Source: Pseudomonas wadenswilerensis (GTDB lineage Bacteria; Pseudomonadota; Gammaproteobacteria; Pseudomonadales; Pseudomonadaceae). Taken from it: a stretch of DNA of 64,000 nucleotides. Below the pieces are notes generated by a model, which saw only the letters and a list, made by a program, of their open reading frames with translations, ran no database searches and had not been told where the DNA came from. Numbering within the stretch: the stretch's first letter is position 1; each line of letters opens with the position of its first letter. Of this stretch, positions 25,186 through 33,911 are shown piece after piece. The stretch is from contig NZ_UIDD01000011.1 of the NCBI RefSeq assembly GCF_900497695.1, positions 124,001 to 188,000 on the forward strand, read 5' to 3'. A program made the translations under genes and the position numbers.

Positions 25186-25947
25186 TCAAGCATGCACTCC
25201 GTCCAGTTGTGCCAGGCGCTGTGCATACGGCTGCGCCATTGCCCGCAGGCGCGGCTGCATTGCCTGCTCAAGGCTCGGCACACTGGCCCGCAAGAAGTTG
25301 GCATTGCCCGCCAGCAACGCCTGTTCCAGCCAGTACAGCGCACCGTCGATATCGCCGGCTTCAGCCAGCACGCCCGCGTAGCTGAACTGCCCGCGAAAAT
25401 CCCCGGCTTGCGCAGAGCGCTGATACCACTGGTTCGCCAGTACGTGATCGACACGACAGACGAGCCCCTGCTCCAGGTATCGCCCCAACAGGTTCATCGA
25501 CTTGGCATGCCCCGCGTCGCTAGCCTGCAGATACAGCGCGAATGCGCCTTCATGGTCCTGCACTACGCCACGCCCGGTAGCCAGCAAGTTGGCCAGGTTG
25601 TACATCCCCCAGTCCAACCCGGCCTGCGCAGCCTGACGATAATGTTGCGCGGCCCTGACGACATCAGCATCGCCACCCCAGCCATGCTCCAGGCAACGCC
25701 CGAGCATGTTGTGCGCCATGGCGCTGCCACGGTTGGCGGCGATGGCAAACCAGCGCCGGGCCAGGGCCGGGTCTTTCTCGATGCCACGCCCGTCGAGAAG
25801 GATCTGCCCGAGCAGCAACTGCGCCTCGACGATGTCCTGCCCTGCGGCGGCCAGCAATGCCTGGGCAGCTTTGCCCGGGCTGTGTTCGAGCATCTGGGCG
25901 AACTGTTCGCTGTCCAGTTCCTGGCGGTTGCGCAAAGCGAAGGTCAT
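25186..25947 (-). CDS. Sel1-repeat (TPR-like) protein
   Basis: This is a 253-residue all-helical protein with about five Sel1-like repeats between residues 45 and 215, e.g. 'AQLLLGQILLDGRGIEKDPA', 'AHNMLGRCLEHGWGGDADVV', 'GMYNLANLLATGRGVVQDHE' and 'SMNLLGRYLEQG'. No signal peptide is seen, so it is probably cytosolic. It starts 3 bases after the piuC stop and must share its iron-responsive transcript. Sel1 proteins serve as scaffolds; a link with siderophore receptor function is suggested only by position. Confidence 0.88.
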   Translation of the reverse strand: MTFALRNRQELDSEQFAQMLEHSPGKAAQALLAAAGQDIVEAQLLLGQILLDGRGIEKDPALARRWFAIAANRGSAMAHNMLGRCLEHGWGGDADVVRAAQHYRQAAQAGLDWGMYNLANLLATGRGVVQDHEGAFALYLQASDAGHAKSMNLLGRYLEQGLVCRVDHVLANQWYQRSAQAGDFRGQFSYAGVLAEAGDIDGALYWLEQALLAGNANFLRASVPSLEQAMQPRLRAMAQPYAQRLAQLDGVHA

Positions 25948-25950
25948 GGC

Positions 25951-26631
25951 TCAGACCTCGATCCAGCGGCGCAACAGGTTGTGGTAGGTGCCGGTCAGCT
26001 GGATCAGTGCCGGGTGATCGGGTACATCGGCGCCCAGTTGCTGGATGGCGTTATCCATCTCGAACAGCAACGCGCGCTGACTGTCTTCGCGCACCAGGCT
26101 CTGGGTCCAGAAGAATGCGGCATAGCGCGCGCCACGGGTCACCGGGTTGACCTTGTGCAGGCTGGTTCCCGGGTACAGCACCAGATCCCCCGCCGCCAGT
26201 TTCACCTGTTGCACGCCGTAGGTGTCCTGGATCACCAGTTCACCGCCGTCGTAGTCCTCGGGGTTGCTCAGGAACAGCGTCGACGACAGGTCGGTACGCA
26301 CTCGCTCCTGGCTGCCGCGGGGCTGGCGCAGGGCGTTGTCGATATGGAAGCCGAAATTGCCACCCTCTCGGTAACAGTTGATCAGCGGTGGAAAGACTTT
26401 GTGCGGCAAGGCCGCCGACATGAACTGCGGGTGCTGCCACAGACGTTCGATCAAGGCCGTGCCAATCTCCTTGGCCAGCGGATGGCCTTCCGGCAACTGC
26501 AGGTTGTGCTTGGCCTTGGCCGACTGGTAACCCGCGGTGATCTTGCCGTCGGCCCATTCGGTTTGCTCCAGCGCCTCACGAATGCGCTGAACCTCCTCGG
26601 TGGAAAACAGGCCGGTAATAGGTAGCAGCAT
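25951..26631 (-). CDS. piuC: PKHD-type Fe(II)/2-oxoglutarate-dependent hydroxylase
   Basis: This 226-residue dioxygenase of the PiuC/YbiX family starts at 26631 (MLLPITGLFSTEEVQRIR), which gives the usual family length; an earlier in-frame ATG at 26679 would sit within the Fur-box region. Iron ligands are visible: H96 and D98 in 'GFHIDNAL' and H159 in 'GTSLHKVNP', with R167 or R169 placed to bind 2-oxoglutarate. The gene is divergent from a Fiu/PiuA-type receptor, the usual partner. Family members are iron-repressed and linked to siderophore uptake; the substrate hydroxylated is not established. Confidence 0.93.
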   Translation of the reverse strand: MLLPITGLFSTEEVQRIREALEQTEWADGKITAGYQSAKAKHNLQLPEGHPLAKEIGTALIERLWQHPQFMSAALPHKVFPPLINCYREGGNFGFHIDNALRQPRGSQERVRTDLSSTLFLSNPEDYDGGELVIQDTYGVQQVKLAAGDLVLYPGTSLHKVNPVTRGARYAAFFWTQSLVREDSQRALLFEMDNAIQQLGADVPDHPALIQLTGTYHNLLRRWIEV

Positions 26632-26661
26632 GGCTCGGGCACCTGAAGGTGAAAGGATGCC

Positions 26662-26680
26662 AATGGTATTGATTCCCATT
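26662..26680 (-). promoter_or_regulatory. Candidate Fur box upstream of piuC
   Basis: On the minus strand the 19-mer is AATGGGAATCAATACCATT, close to the Fur consensus and nearly palindromic. It is 31 bases upstream of the piuC ATG. A further A/T-rich stretch (about 26768–26800) nearer to the receptor gene may hold a second, weaker box. Confidence 0.65.
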
Positions 26681-26847
26681 GGCTCTCTACAAGCCCTTTC
26701 GGCGGGTGGGACGTTTCAGCAGGAAAAAACCGCCAGTTACAAAATGTAAAGATTGTAAATTCAGCACAAATAGCAATTCTTCTCAATTGTTACTCATATT
26801 TGTTTACATTATATTTCGCGGCCTAAAATCTGGGGAAGGGGACCACC

Positions 26848-29100
26848 ATGCCGCGTCACTACGTGCCAACCGCTGTCAGTTCACCACGTTTGCTTGCCTC
26901 CGCCATCGGTGTAGCGATTACCGCTACTTCTGCTTCGCAGATGGCTCACGCGGCAGATCCCGCCCCGGCCAGCGAGAACGTTGTTTCTCTGGACGCGACC
27001 AGTATTGAGGGTGTCCAGGATGAAACCAGCTACAAGACCGACACCGCGACTTCAAAAAAGTACACGGCCCCACTGCGTGAAACCCCCAAGAGCGTGACGG
27101 TCATCCCCCAACAGGTTATCCGCGACACTGGCGCCACCAGCTTGGTAGATGCCTTGCGTACCACCCCTGGTATTACCTTCGGCGCCGGTGAAGGCGGTAA
27201 CCCGGCAGGTGACCGTCCGATCATTCGCGGCTTCAATGCCGAAAGTGACGTTTTCGTCGATGGCATGCGCGACGTTGCTTCGCAGAGCCGGGAGATTTTT
27301 AACGTCGAATCGGTAGAAGTAAGCAAAGGTCCAGGCTCAGCCTTTACCGGAGCAGGCTCCACAGGTGGTAGCCTCAACCTGGTGAGCAAAACCGCCCGGT
27401 TGGGTGACGCTTACAATGGTGGTTTCACTTGGGGTTCTGACCAGACCAAGCGCACAACCCTGGACCTGAACAAGCAACTGACCGACACATCGGCGTTCCG
27501 CCTGAACCTGATGAAACATGAAGCCAACGTCGCCGGCCGCGACGATGTTGATGTCAGCCGTTGGGGCGTGGCGCCTTCCTTTGCCTTTGGCCTGGGCACC
27601 GATACCCGCGTAACGGTTGGCTACTACCACCTGAACACCGATGACATGCCTGACTACGGCATTCCGCTGACTCGCAGCGCGGACCGTAGCAAATACAATG
27701 TCGACAAACCCGCACATGTTGACCGTGACAACTTCTACGGCTTGAACGGACGCGACTACCGCAAGACCACCAACGACAGTGGCACCATCAGAATCGAACA
27801 CGACCTGAACGATAACCTGACCCTGTCCAACAGTTTCCGTATGTCGCGCTCCACGCTGGATTACATCGTTACCAACCCTGACGACAGCAAGGGCAACGTC
27901 GCCAATGGCCAGGTCTATCGTTCGACCAAAAACCGCAACTCGACCACCAAAGGCTGGGTCAACCAGACCGACCTGAGTGCCAGGTTCAACACCGGTTTCA
28001 TCGAACACAGCCTAGTGACCGGCCTTGAGTTTACCTACGCCGATACCCACAACCGTGGCTATGTCGTGACTTCGGATGCCGGCACCGGCACTACCTGCAA
28101 CCCTGCCCTGCTGGCCTCCGGTGACTGCACCAGCCTCTACGACCCGTCACCGGACGACAACTGGTCGGGTTCGATCACCGACAGCCCGGCATTTACCGAC
28201 ACCGATACCAAAACCAGTGCGGCTTACGTGTTTGATACGCTGACGCTCAACGATCAGTGGTCGGTTAACCTGGGCCTGCGTTATGACGACTACCAGACCA
28301 AATCCAGCGGCTACAGTACCGGCGGACGCGCCAGCCCGGCGGGCAGCTTCTCGCGCGAGAACAATGCCCACCTGTGGAACTATCAGTTGGGTGTTGTCTA
28401 CAAGCCGGCAGCAAACGGCAGTATCTATGCGGCCTGGTCGACATCCAGCAACCCGACGGGTGAAACCAGCGGCAACGGCGGACTGGAACTTGCGCTCAAC
28501 AACGCCGACCTCGAGCCGGAGCGCAATCGAAATTACGAGTTGGGTACCAAATGGGACTTCTTCGACGAAAACTTGTCGTTGACCGCAGCATTGTTCCGTA
28601 CTGACAAAACCAACGCGCGGGTCACCGACCCGGACAACGCGACTTACCAGGTGCTCGATGGCGAGCAGCGCGTCCAGGGTCTGGAACTGACGTACTCCGG
28701 TAACTTGACCCGCAAGTGGAAGGTCTACGGCGGCTACACCTACATGGAGAGCGAGATCGTCAAGACCACCACCGCGGCCAACAAAGGCAACCATATGCCA
28801 AGCACGCCGCGGAACAACTTCACCTTCTGGTCGACCTACGATGTTGTGCCACAACTGACCGTTGGTGCTGGCGCGACCTTTGTCGATTCACGCTTCGGCG
28901 ATGAAGCCAACTCGGTCGAGGTGCCTTCGTACTGGCGGTACGACGCAATGGCGACCTACCGTCTGACGAAGAATGTGGATCTGCAGCTCAACCTGCAAAA
29001 CCTGACGGACAAACGCTACTTCGATCAGGTGTTCCAAACTCATTACGCACACGTCGCTCCCGGACGTACCGCTCTGATGAGCGCGAACTTCCACTTCTGA
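26848..29100 (+). CDS. TonB-dependent catecholate siderophore receptor (Fiu/PiuA-type)
   Basis: This 750-residue outer-membrane receptor has a signal peptide ending 'ASQMAHA', no STN domain, a plug ('PKSVTVIPQQVIRDTGATSL', 'RGFNAESDVFVDGMRD', 'VEVSKGPGSAFTGAGSTGG') and a 22-strand barrel ending 'RTALMSANFHF'. The sequence fits the Fiu/PiuA group, which imports monomeric catechol–iron complexes and is the entry route for siderophore–antibiotic conjugates. It is divergent from piuC and followed by a terminator and a PepSY/reductase gene. The absence of an STN domain implies direct Fur control rather than sigma-factor signalling. Confidence 0.93.
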   Translation: MPRHYVPTAVSSPRLLASAIGVAITATSASQMAHAADPAPASENVVSLDATSIEGVQDETSYKTDTATSKKYTAPLRETPKSVTVIPQQVIRDTGATSLVDALRTTPGITFGAGEGGNPAGDRPIIRGFNAESDVFVDGMRDVASQSREIFNVESVEVSKGPGSAFTGAGSTGGSLNLVSKTARLGDAYNGGFTWGSDQTKRTTLDLNKQLTDTSAFRLNLMKHEANVAGRDDVDVSRWGVAPSFAFGLGTDTRVTVGYYHLNTDDMPDYGIPLTRSADRSKYNVDKPAHVDRDNFYGLNGRDYRKTTNDSGTIRIEHDLNDNLTLSNSFRMSRSTLDYIVTNPDDSKGNVANGQVYRSTKNRNSTTKGWVNQTDLSARFNTGFIEHSLVTGLEFTYADTHNRGYVVTSDAGTGTTCNPALLASGDCTSLYDPSPDDNWSGSITDSPAFTDTDTKTSAAYVFDTLTLNDQWSVNLGLRYDDYQTKSSGYSTGGRASPAGSFSRENNAHLWNYQLGVVYKPAANGSIYAAWSTSSNPTGETSGNGGLELALNNADLEPERNRNYELGTKWDFFDENLSLTAALFRTDKTNARVTDPDNATYQVLDGEQRVQGLELTYSGNLTRKWKVYGGYTYMESEIVKTTTAANKGNHMPSTPRNNFTFWSTYDVVPQLTVGAGATFVDSRFGDEANSVEVPSYWRYDAMATYRLTKNVDLQLNLQNLTDKRYFDQVFQTHYAHVAPGRTALMSANFHF

Positions 29101-29114
29101 TTCGTGCGAGCAGC

Positions 29115-29146
29115 AAGCCCCGTTCATTTAGGTGACCGGGGCTTTT
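29115..29146 (+). terminator. Intrinsic terminator after the Fiu/PiuA-type receptor gene
   Basis: AAGCCCCG and CGGGGCTT form a stem followed by TTTTG, 14 bases past the stop codon. Confidence 0.7.
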
Positions 29147-29204
29147 GTGTATCAAGGCATAATGTGCGTCGCATTCGCATTTGCGGCACGACAAGGTGAT
29201 TGAT

Positions 29205-31760
29205 GTGGTGAAGAAATCCCTGTTTCAACTGCACTGGTTCTTCGGTATCACCGCAGGTCTGGTGCTGGCCCTGATGGGTATTACCGGCGCCATCTGGTCA
29301 TTCCAGGATGAACTGTTGGAGCTGTTCAATCCCCAGGTGCTCACCGTCGAGGTGCGCCAGGAAGGCGTGCTGCCGATGCCTGAGCTGGTGCGCAGGATCG
29401 AGGCCGAACAAGGCGACAAGGTTGCCATGCTCTGGGTCCAGCCCCGCAGTGACAGGGCCGCGCGGGTTTTCTTCACCCCTCCTCCCGGCGAGCGTCGCGG
29501 TTTGTTGCGCTATGCCGACCCGTACACCGGTAAGCTGCAGGGCGAGGTAGCCGGTCAGGGCTTTTTCGACCTGATGCTGCAGTTGCACCGCTTCCTGGCC
29601 ATGGGTGATAGCGGCCGGCAGATCACCGGTGCCTGTACCCTGATGCTGATTTTCTTCTGTCTCTCCGGCCTGTACCTGCGTTGGCCACGCAAAGCGCTGA
29701 ACTGGCGGACCTGGCTGACCCTGGACTGGGCGAAAAAGGGCCGCGCCTTCAACTGGGACCTGCACGCTGTGGCCGGCACCTGGTGCCTGTTGTTCTACCT
29801 GCTGTTTGCCCTCACCGGCCTGTTCTGGAGCTACGAGTGGTACCGTGAAGGCTTGAACAAACTGCTCGCCGATGGCCCCGCCGCCGGCCAGCAACACAAG
29901 CGTGGCGAGGGCCGCGGCGGCCGCCCGGGTGGTGCGCCAGGTAAAGACGTCAAGCCGCTGGTGGTCGACTACGAGGCCATCTGGAGCAACCTGCAAGCAG
30001 CTGCCGGCCCTAGCATGAGCAGCTACAACCTGCGCCTGCCGCCAGTTGGCGGGCAACCGGCAATGATCTTCTATTTGCTTGAAGGCGCCGAACACGAACG
30101 CGCGCTCAACACCCTGAGCATCGACCCGGCCAACGGCCAGGTAAAGAACAACGAGCGCTATGCCGACAAGTCGTTCAAGGCGCAACTGCTGGCCAGCGTC
30201 TATGCCCTGCACGTGGGCAGCTACTTCGGCCTGACCGGGCGAATTGTGGTGACCATCGCCAGCCTGACCATGCCGCTGTTCTTCGTCACCGGCTGGCTGC
30301 TGTACCTCGATCGGCGGCGCAAGAAACGTCAGGTGCGTGCAGCACGGGGCAATCTGGTGCCATCGAACGGGCAAGACGGCGGCTGGCTGGTGGGTTTTGC
30401 CAGCCAGAGCAGCTTTGCCGAGCAACTCGCCTGGCAGAGTGCCGGGCAACTGCAGGCCGCAGGTTTGCCGGTACAGGTACGGCCGCTGGCCGAGCTTACC
30501 GAGCAGGACCTTAACCAGGCCCGCCAGGCGCTGTTCGTGGTCAGTACCTTTGGTGACGGTGAAGCCCCCGACAGCGCGCGTGGCTTCGAACGCAAGGTAC
30601 TTGGCCAACCTTGGGCCCTGGGCAACTTGAACTATGCCCTGCTGGCCTTGGGTGACCGCCAGTACCCGCACTTCTGCGGCTTTTCCCGGCGCTTGCAGGC
30701 CTGGCTAGGCGAGCGCGGGGCGACGACGGCGTTCGCCCCGGTTGAAGTCGACAGCGCCGATCCAAAGGCCCTGCAACACTGGCAACAACAGCTGGCACAG
30801 CTGACCGGCAGTACGCCGCCCGCCGCCTGGCAGGCACCCAAGTTCGCTAACTGGACGTTGGTCAGTCGCCAACTGATGAACCCGGGTAGCCAGGGCTCGG
30901 CAGTCTATCTGCTTGGCCTCACGCCTGAGCGACCCGCGCAATGGGAGGCCGGTGACCTGGTGGAGATCCTGCCGCGCAACAGCGCCCGGAGCCTTGAGCA
31001 GTTCCTCAAGGGCCTGGGGCTTGAAGGCGAAACAGCCGTGCAGGTCGAAGGCCTGCAAGAGAGCCTGCTGCAAGCCCTGGCCAGCCGCCAGTTGCCGAAA
31101 AGCCGCGAGCACCTGGTCGGCCTGCACGCCCAGGCCCTGGTCGATGCGCTGATCCCGCTGGCCGCTCGGGAATATTCGATTGCCTCGATCGCCAGCGATG
31201 GCGTGCTGGAGCTGATCGTGCGTCAGGAGCGCCATGCCGATGGCAGCCTCGGCCTTGGCTCGGGGTGGCTGACCGAGCATCTGCCTGTGGAAAACAGCGT
31301 CAGCCTGCGTTTGCGTCGTAACAGTGGTTTCCACCTGCCAGCGCCGGCAACGCCGATGCTCCTGATCGGCAACGGTACCGGGCTTGCCGGGTTGCGCAGC
31401 CTGCTCAAGGGCCGCATCGTGGCCGGCGAACAGCGTAACTGGCTGCTGTTTGGCGAGCGTAACCAGGCTTACGACTTCCTGTGTGGGGATGAACTGCAGG
31501 GCTGGCAGCGCAGCGGTGATCTGGCGCGGCTGGACCTGGCCTTCTCTCGCGATCAGAGCCACAAGGTCTATGTGCAGGACCGTTTGCGCGAACAGGCAAC
31601 CGAGCTGCGGCGCTGGCTGGATCAGGGCGCATCGATCTACATCTGCGGCAGTTTGCAGGGCATGGCCAGTGGCGTCGATGAGGTGCTGAACGAGGTGCTG
31701 GGGGCTGCCGAGGTTGAACGGCTGATCGAGCTGGGGCGCTATCGGCGGGATGTGTACTAG
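29205..31760 (+). CDS. PepSY-domain membrane protein fused to flavodoxin and CysJ-like NADPH reductase
   Basis: This is an 851-residue fusion. Residues about 1–360 are a PepSY-associated membrane unit with four membrane segments, including 'FQLHWFFGITAGLVLALMGI' and 'LLFYLLFALTGLFWSYEW'. Residues about 380–520 resemble flavodoxin ('VVSTFGDGEAPDSARGFE', 'ALGDRQYPHFCGF'). The C-terminal part is a ferredoxin-reductase module: 'REYSIASIAS' binds FAD, 'GNGTGLAGLRSLLKG' binds NADPH, and the end 'IELGRYRRDVY' is CysJ-like. It probably passes electrons from NADPH across the inner membrane to reduce ferric siderophores delivered by the receptor encoded upstream. The GTG at 29205 follows AAGGTGA; a GTG at 29208 and a TTG at 29181 are alternatives. 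Confidence 0.87.
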   Translation: MVKKSLFQLHWFFGITAGLVLALMGITGAIWSFQDELLELFNPQVLTVEVRQEGVLPMPELVRRIEAEQGDKVAMLWVQPRSDRAARVFFTPPPGERRGLLRYADPYTGKLQGEVAGQGFFDLMLQLHRFLAMGDSGRQITGACTLMLIFFCLSGLYLRWPRKALNWRTWLTLDWAKKGRAFNWDLHAVAGTWCLLFYLLFALTGLFWSYEWYREGLNKLLADGPAAGQQHKRGEGRGGRPGGAPGKDVKPLVVDYEAIWSNLQAAAGPSMSSYNLRLPPVGGQPAMIFYLLEGAEHERALNTLSIDPANGQVKNNERYADKSFKAQLLASVYALHVGSYFGLTGRIVVTIASLTMPLFFVTGWLLYLDRRRKKRQVRAARGNLVPSNGQDGGWLVGFASQSSFAEQLAWQSAGQLQAAGLPVQVRPLAELTEQDLNQARQALFVVSTFGDGEAPDSARGFERKVLGQPWALGNLNYALLALGDRQYPHFCGFSRRLQAWLGERGATTAFAPVEVDSADPKALQHWQQQLAQLTGSTPPAAWQAPKFANWTLVSRQLMNPGSQGSAVYLLGLTPERPAQWEAGDLVEILPRNSARSLEQFLKGLGLEGETAVQVEGLQESLLQALASRQLPKSREHLVGLHAQALVDALIPLAAREYSIASIASDGVLELIVRQERHADGSLGLGSGWLTEHLPVENSVSLRLRRNSGFHLPAPATPMLLIGNGTGLAGLRSLLKGRIVAGEQRNWLLFGERNQAYDFLCGDELQGWQRSGDLARLDLAFSRDQSHKVYVQDRLREQATELRRWLDQGASIYICGSLQGMASGVDEVLNEVLGAAEVERLIELGRYRRDVY

Positions 31761-31772
31761 CCTTCAGGACCT

Positions 31773-31819
31773 CATCGCGGGTCAAGCCCGCTCCCACCGC
31801 GGGGAGCGGGCTTGCGATG
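31773..31819. repeat. Short inverted repeat of a second REP family
   Basis: TCGCGGGTCAAGCCCGCTCC and GGAGCGGGCTTGCGATGG form an imperfect hairpin between convergent genes. The same unit recurs almost perfectly at 33.86–33.91 kb. It may act as a bidirectional terminator. Confidence 0.75.
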
Positions 31820-31823
31820 GCGG

Positions 31824-32615
31824 TCAATGCAGATCGAACGTGTCGGCATCCAGATTAGCCGGAAACCGCGTGCGATAGGCCGCCAGGTCTGCCGCACTCA
31901 GTACGACGGTAAACACCCCGTCCGCCTCGCCTGCGCTCAGCAGGCTCTCCCCCTGGAAGTCCAGCACCTGGCTGTCACCGGTATAGGCAAAGCCCTTGCC
32001 GTCTGTACCCACGCGGTTCACCGCCGCCACATAACACAGGTTCTCGATACCCCGCGCCGGCAACAGGCGGTTCCAGTGCTGGCGACGGGCTGCTGGCCAG
32101 TTGGCGGTGTACAGCAGCAAATCGGTGTCCTGGGCATCGCGACTCCATACCGGGAAACGCAGGTCGTAGCAGATCAACGGCCTTACCCGCCAGCCCTTGA
32201 GCTCGAACTGCACCTGGCGCTCGCCCGGCGTGTAGTGCTTGTGCTCACCGGCCATGCGAAACAGGTGGCGCTTGTCGTAGAACAGGATCTCGCCATCGGG
32301 CCGTGCCCACAGCAGGCGGTTGCGGTGGCTGCCGTCGGCGGCCTGGATGATCACGCTGCCGGTGACCACGGCATCGAGCTTCTTGGCCTGGCTCTTGAGC
32401 CACTTGTAGGTCGGTCCGTTCTCGGGCTCGGCCAGGCTTTCGGAGTCCATGGAAAAGCCGGTGGTGAACATCTCCGGGAGGATGATCAGGTCAGCGCCGC
32501 GGGCCTGCTCCAGCAGGGTTTCGAAATGCTCATAGTTGGCCAGGCGGTCCTGCCAGACCAGGCTGGTCTGCACCAACGCGATGTTCAGGTTGGGCAGGCT
32601 ACTCAGATCGCGCAT
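31824..32615 (-). CDS. Carbon–nitrogen hydrolase, omega-amidase (YafV/NIT2-like)
   Basis: This 263-residue nitrilase-superfamily enzyme starts at 32615 (MRDLSSLPNLNIALVQTSL). The catalytic triad is visible as Glu in 'ILPEMFTTGFS', Lys in 'FYDKRHLFRM' and Cys in 'LICYDLRFPVW'. YafV-type enzymes hydrolyse the amide of alpha-ketoglutaramate and its methionine-pathway analogue. It overlaps the end of the aminotransferase gene by 13 bases; the aminotransferase would supply the keto-amide when glutamine is the amino donor, so the two enzymes form a logical methionine-salvage or glutamine-transamination pair. Confidence 0.9.
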   Translation of the reverse strand: MRDLSSLPNLNIALVQTSLVWQDRLANYEHFETLLEQARGADLIILPEMFTTGFSMDSESLAEPENGPTYKWLKSQAKKLDAVVTGSVIIQAADGSHRNRLLWARPDGEILFYDKRHLFRMAGEHKHYTPGERQVQFELKGWRVRPLICYDLRFPVWSRDAQDTDLLLYTANWPAARRQHWNRLLPARGIENLCYVAAVNRVGTDGKGFAYTGDSQVLDFQGESLLSAGEADGVFTVVLSAADLAAYRTRFPANLDADTFDLH

Positions 32616-33751
32616 AGTTTTTCCGCTGCCTGACGCAGCGTCTCCTCGCGTTTGGCAAAGCAAAGGCGCACCAGGCGCTGCTCGGGGATGGGTTGCTGGT
32701 AGAACACCGACACCGGAATGGTCGCCACGCCGTGTTCACGGGTCAGCCACAGCGACATGTCAACGTCGTTCAAGTCCGGACGAATCTGCGAATAATCCAC
32801 CAACTGGAAATAAGTCCCCGGCGTGGGTTTGAACTGAAAGCGCGAAGACGTCAGCAATTCGCAAAACAGGTCGCGCTTGGCCTGGTAGAAGGCCGGCAGC
32901 TCTTCGACATGCTCGGGGTGCGCCGCCATGAAATCAGCCAGCGCCCATTGCAGCGGCGTCACGCCGCAGAAGTTGACGTACTGGTGGACCTTGCGCAGCT
33001 CGGCGCTGAGGGCCGGTGGCGCCACCACATAACCGGTTTTCCAGCCGGTGACGTGGTAGGTCTTGCCAAACGAGCTGACCACGAAGGCGCGCGGGTACAG
33101 CGCTTCATGGGCCAGCACGCTGGCGTGCTGCACGCCGTCGAACACCAGGTGCTCGTAGACTTCGTCGCTGATCAGATAGATATCACGCTCGGCGATCAGC
33201 AGCGCCAGCTTGTCCAGGTCATCGCGGCTGATCAACGCGCCGCTGGGGTTGTGCGGCGAGTTGAGGATGATCATCCGTGTGCGTGGGCTGAGGGCGTCGG
33301 TGAGCTTCTGCCAGTCGATGGCAAACTCACCGTCAGTGAGCTGGACATGCACGCAGCGCCCGCCCGCCAGTTCCACCGAAGGCTCATAGCTGTCGTAACT
33401 GGGGTCGAAGACGATGACCTCATCGCCCGTGCGGATTACCGCATGGATAGCACAGAAGATCGCTTCGGTGGCACCGGGGGTGATGGTGACTTCATGCTCG
33501 GCATCGACGCTGACGCCATAGCTGCGGGCGATCTTGTTCGCCACCTGTTGGCGCAAGGCCGGCAAGCCGGTCATCGGGCTGTACTGGTTATGTCCGGCAC
33601 TGACATGCCGGCCGACCGCATCGAGCAGTGCTTGCGGGCCGTTGAAATCGGGGAAACCCTGGGACAGGTTCAAGGCGCCGGTTTGCGCGGCGAGCTGGGA
33701 CATGGTGGTAAAGATGGTCGTGCCGACGTTCGGCAACTTGCTACTGATCAT
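32603..33751 (-). CDS. PLP-dependent methionine aminotransferase (YbdL-like)
   Basis: This 382-residue class I aminotransferase has substrate segments 'NLSQGFPDFNGP' near the N-terminus, 'NSPHNPSGA' and 'DEVYEHLVF' around the cofactor, and the PLP lysine in 'SSFGKTYHVTGWKTG'. The family (YbdL, KAT/glutamine transaminase K-like) transaminates 2-keto-4-methylthiobutyrate and aromatic keto acids. It forms an operon with the downstream omega-amidase. Start ATG at 33751 follows AGAGGG. Confidence 0.9.
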   Translation of the reverse strand: MISSKLPNVGTTIFTTMSQLAAQTGALNLSQGFPDFNGPQALLDAVGRHVSAGHNQYSPMTGLPALRQQVANKIARSYGVSVDAEHEVTITPGATEAIFCAIHAVIRTGDEVIVFDPSYDSYEPSVELAGGRCVHVQLTDGEFAIDWQKLTDALSPRTRMIILNSPHNPSGALISRDDLDKLALLIAERDIYLISDEVYEHLVFDGVQHASVLAHEALYPRAFVVSSFGKTYHVTGWKTGYVVAPPALSAELRKVHQYVNFCGVTPLQWALADFMAAHPEHVEELPAFYQAKRDLFCELLTSSRFQFKPTPGTYFQLVDYSQIRPDLNDVDMSLWLTREHGVATIPVSVFYQQPIPEQRLVRLCFAKREETLRQAAEKLCAI

Positions 33752-33855
33752 GGAGCCCTCTTTCCTGCATCACTATCCGGCTCGAGGCGGCGCGGTCTGA
33801 GACCGAGCATAGCGGATTGATCGGTCAGGAAAAAGGTTGTAACAGTCGCAGGCCA

Positions 33856-33906
33856 ATCGCGGGTCAAGCCCGCTCCCACAGAGCAGGAGCGGGCTTGACC
33901 CGCGAT
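33856..33906. repeat. Near-perfect long inverted repeat downstream of der
   Basis: ATCGCGGGTCAAGCCCGCTCC is repeated in inverted orientation (GGAGCGGGCTTGACCCGCGAT) with a 9-base loop, giving a 21-bp stem. It sits 5 bases past the der stop, belongs to the same family as 31773–31819 and probably ends der transcription. Confidence 0.85.
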
Positions 33907-33911
33907 GCTTG

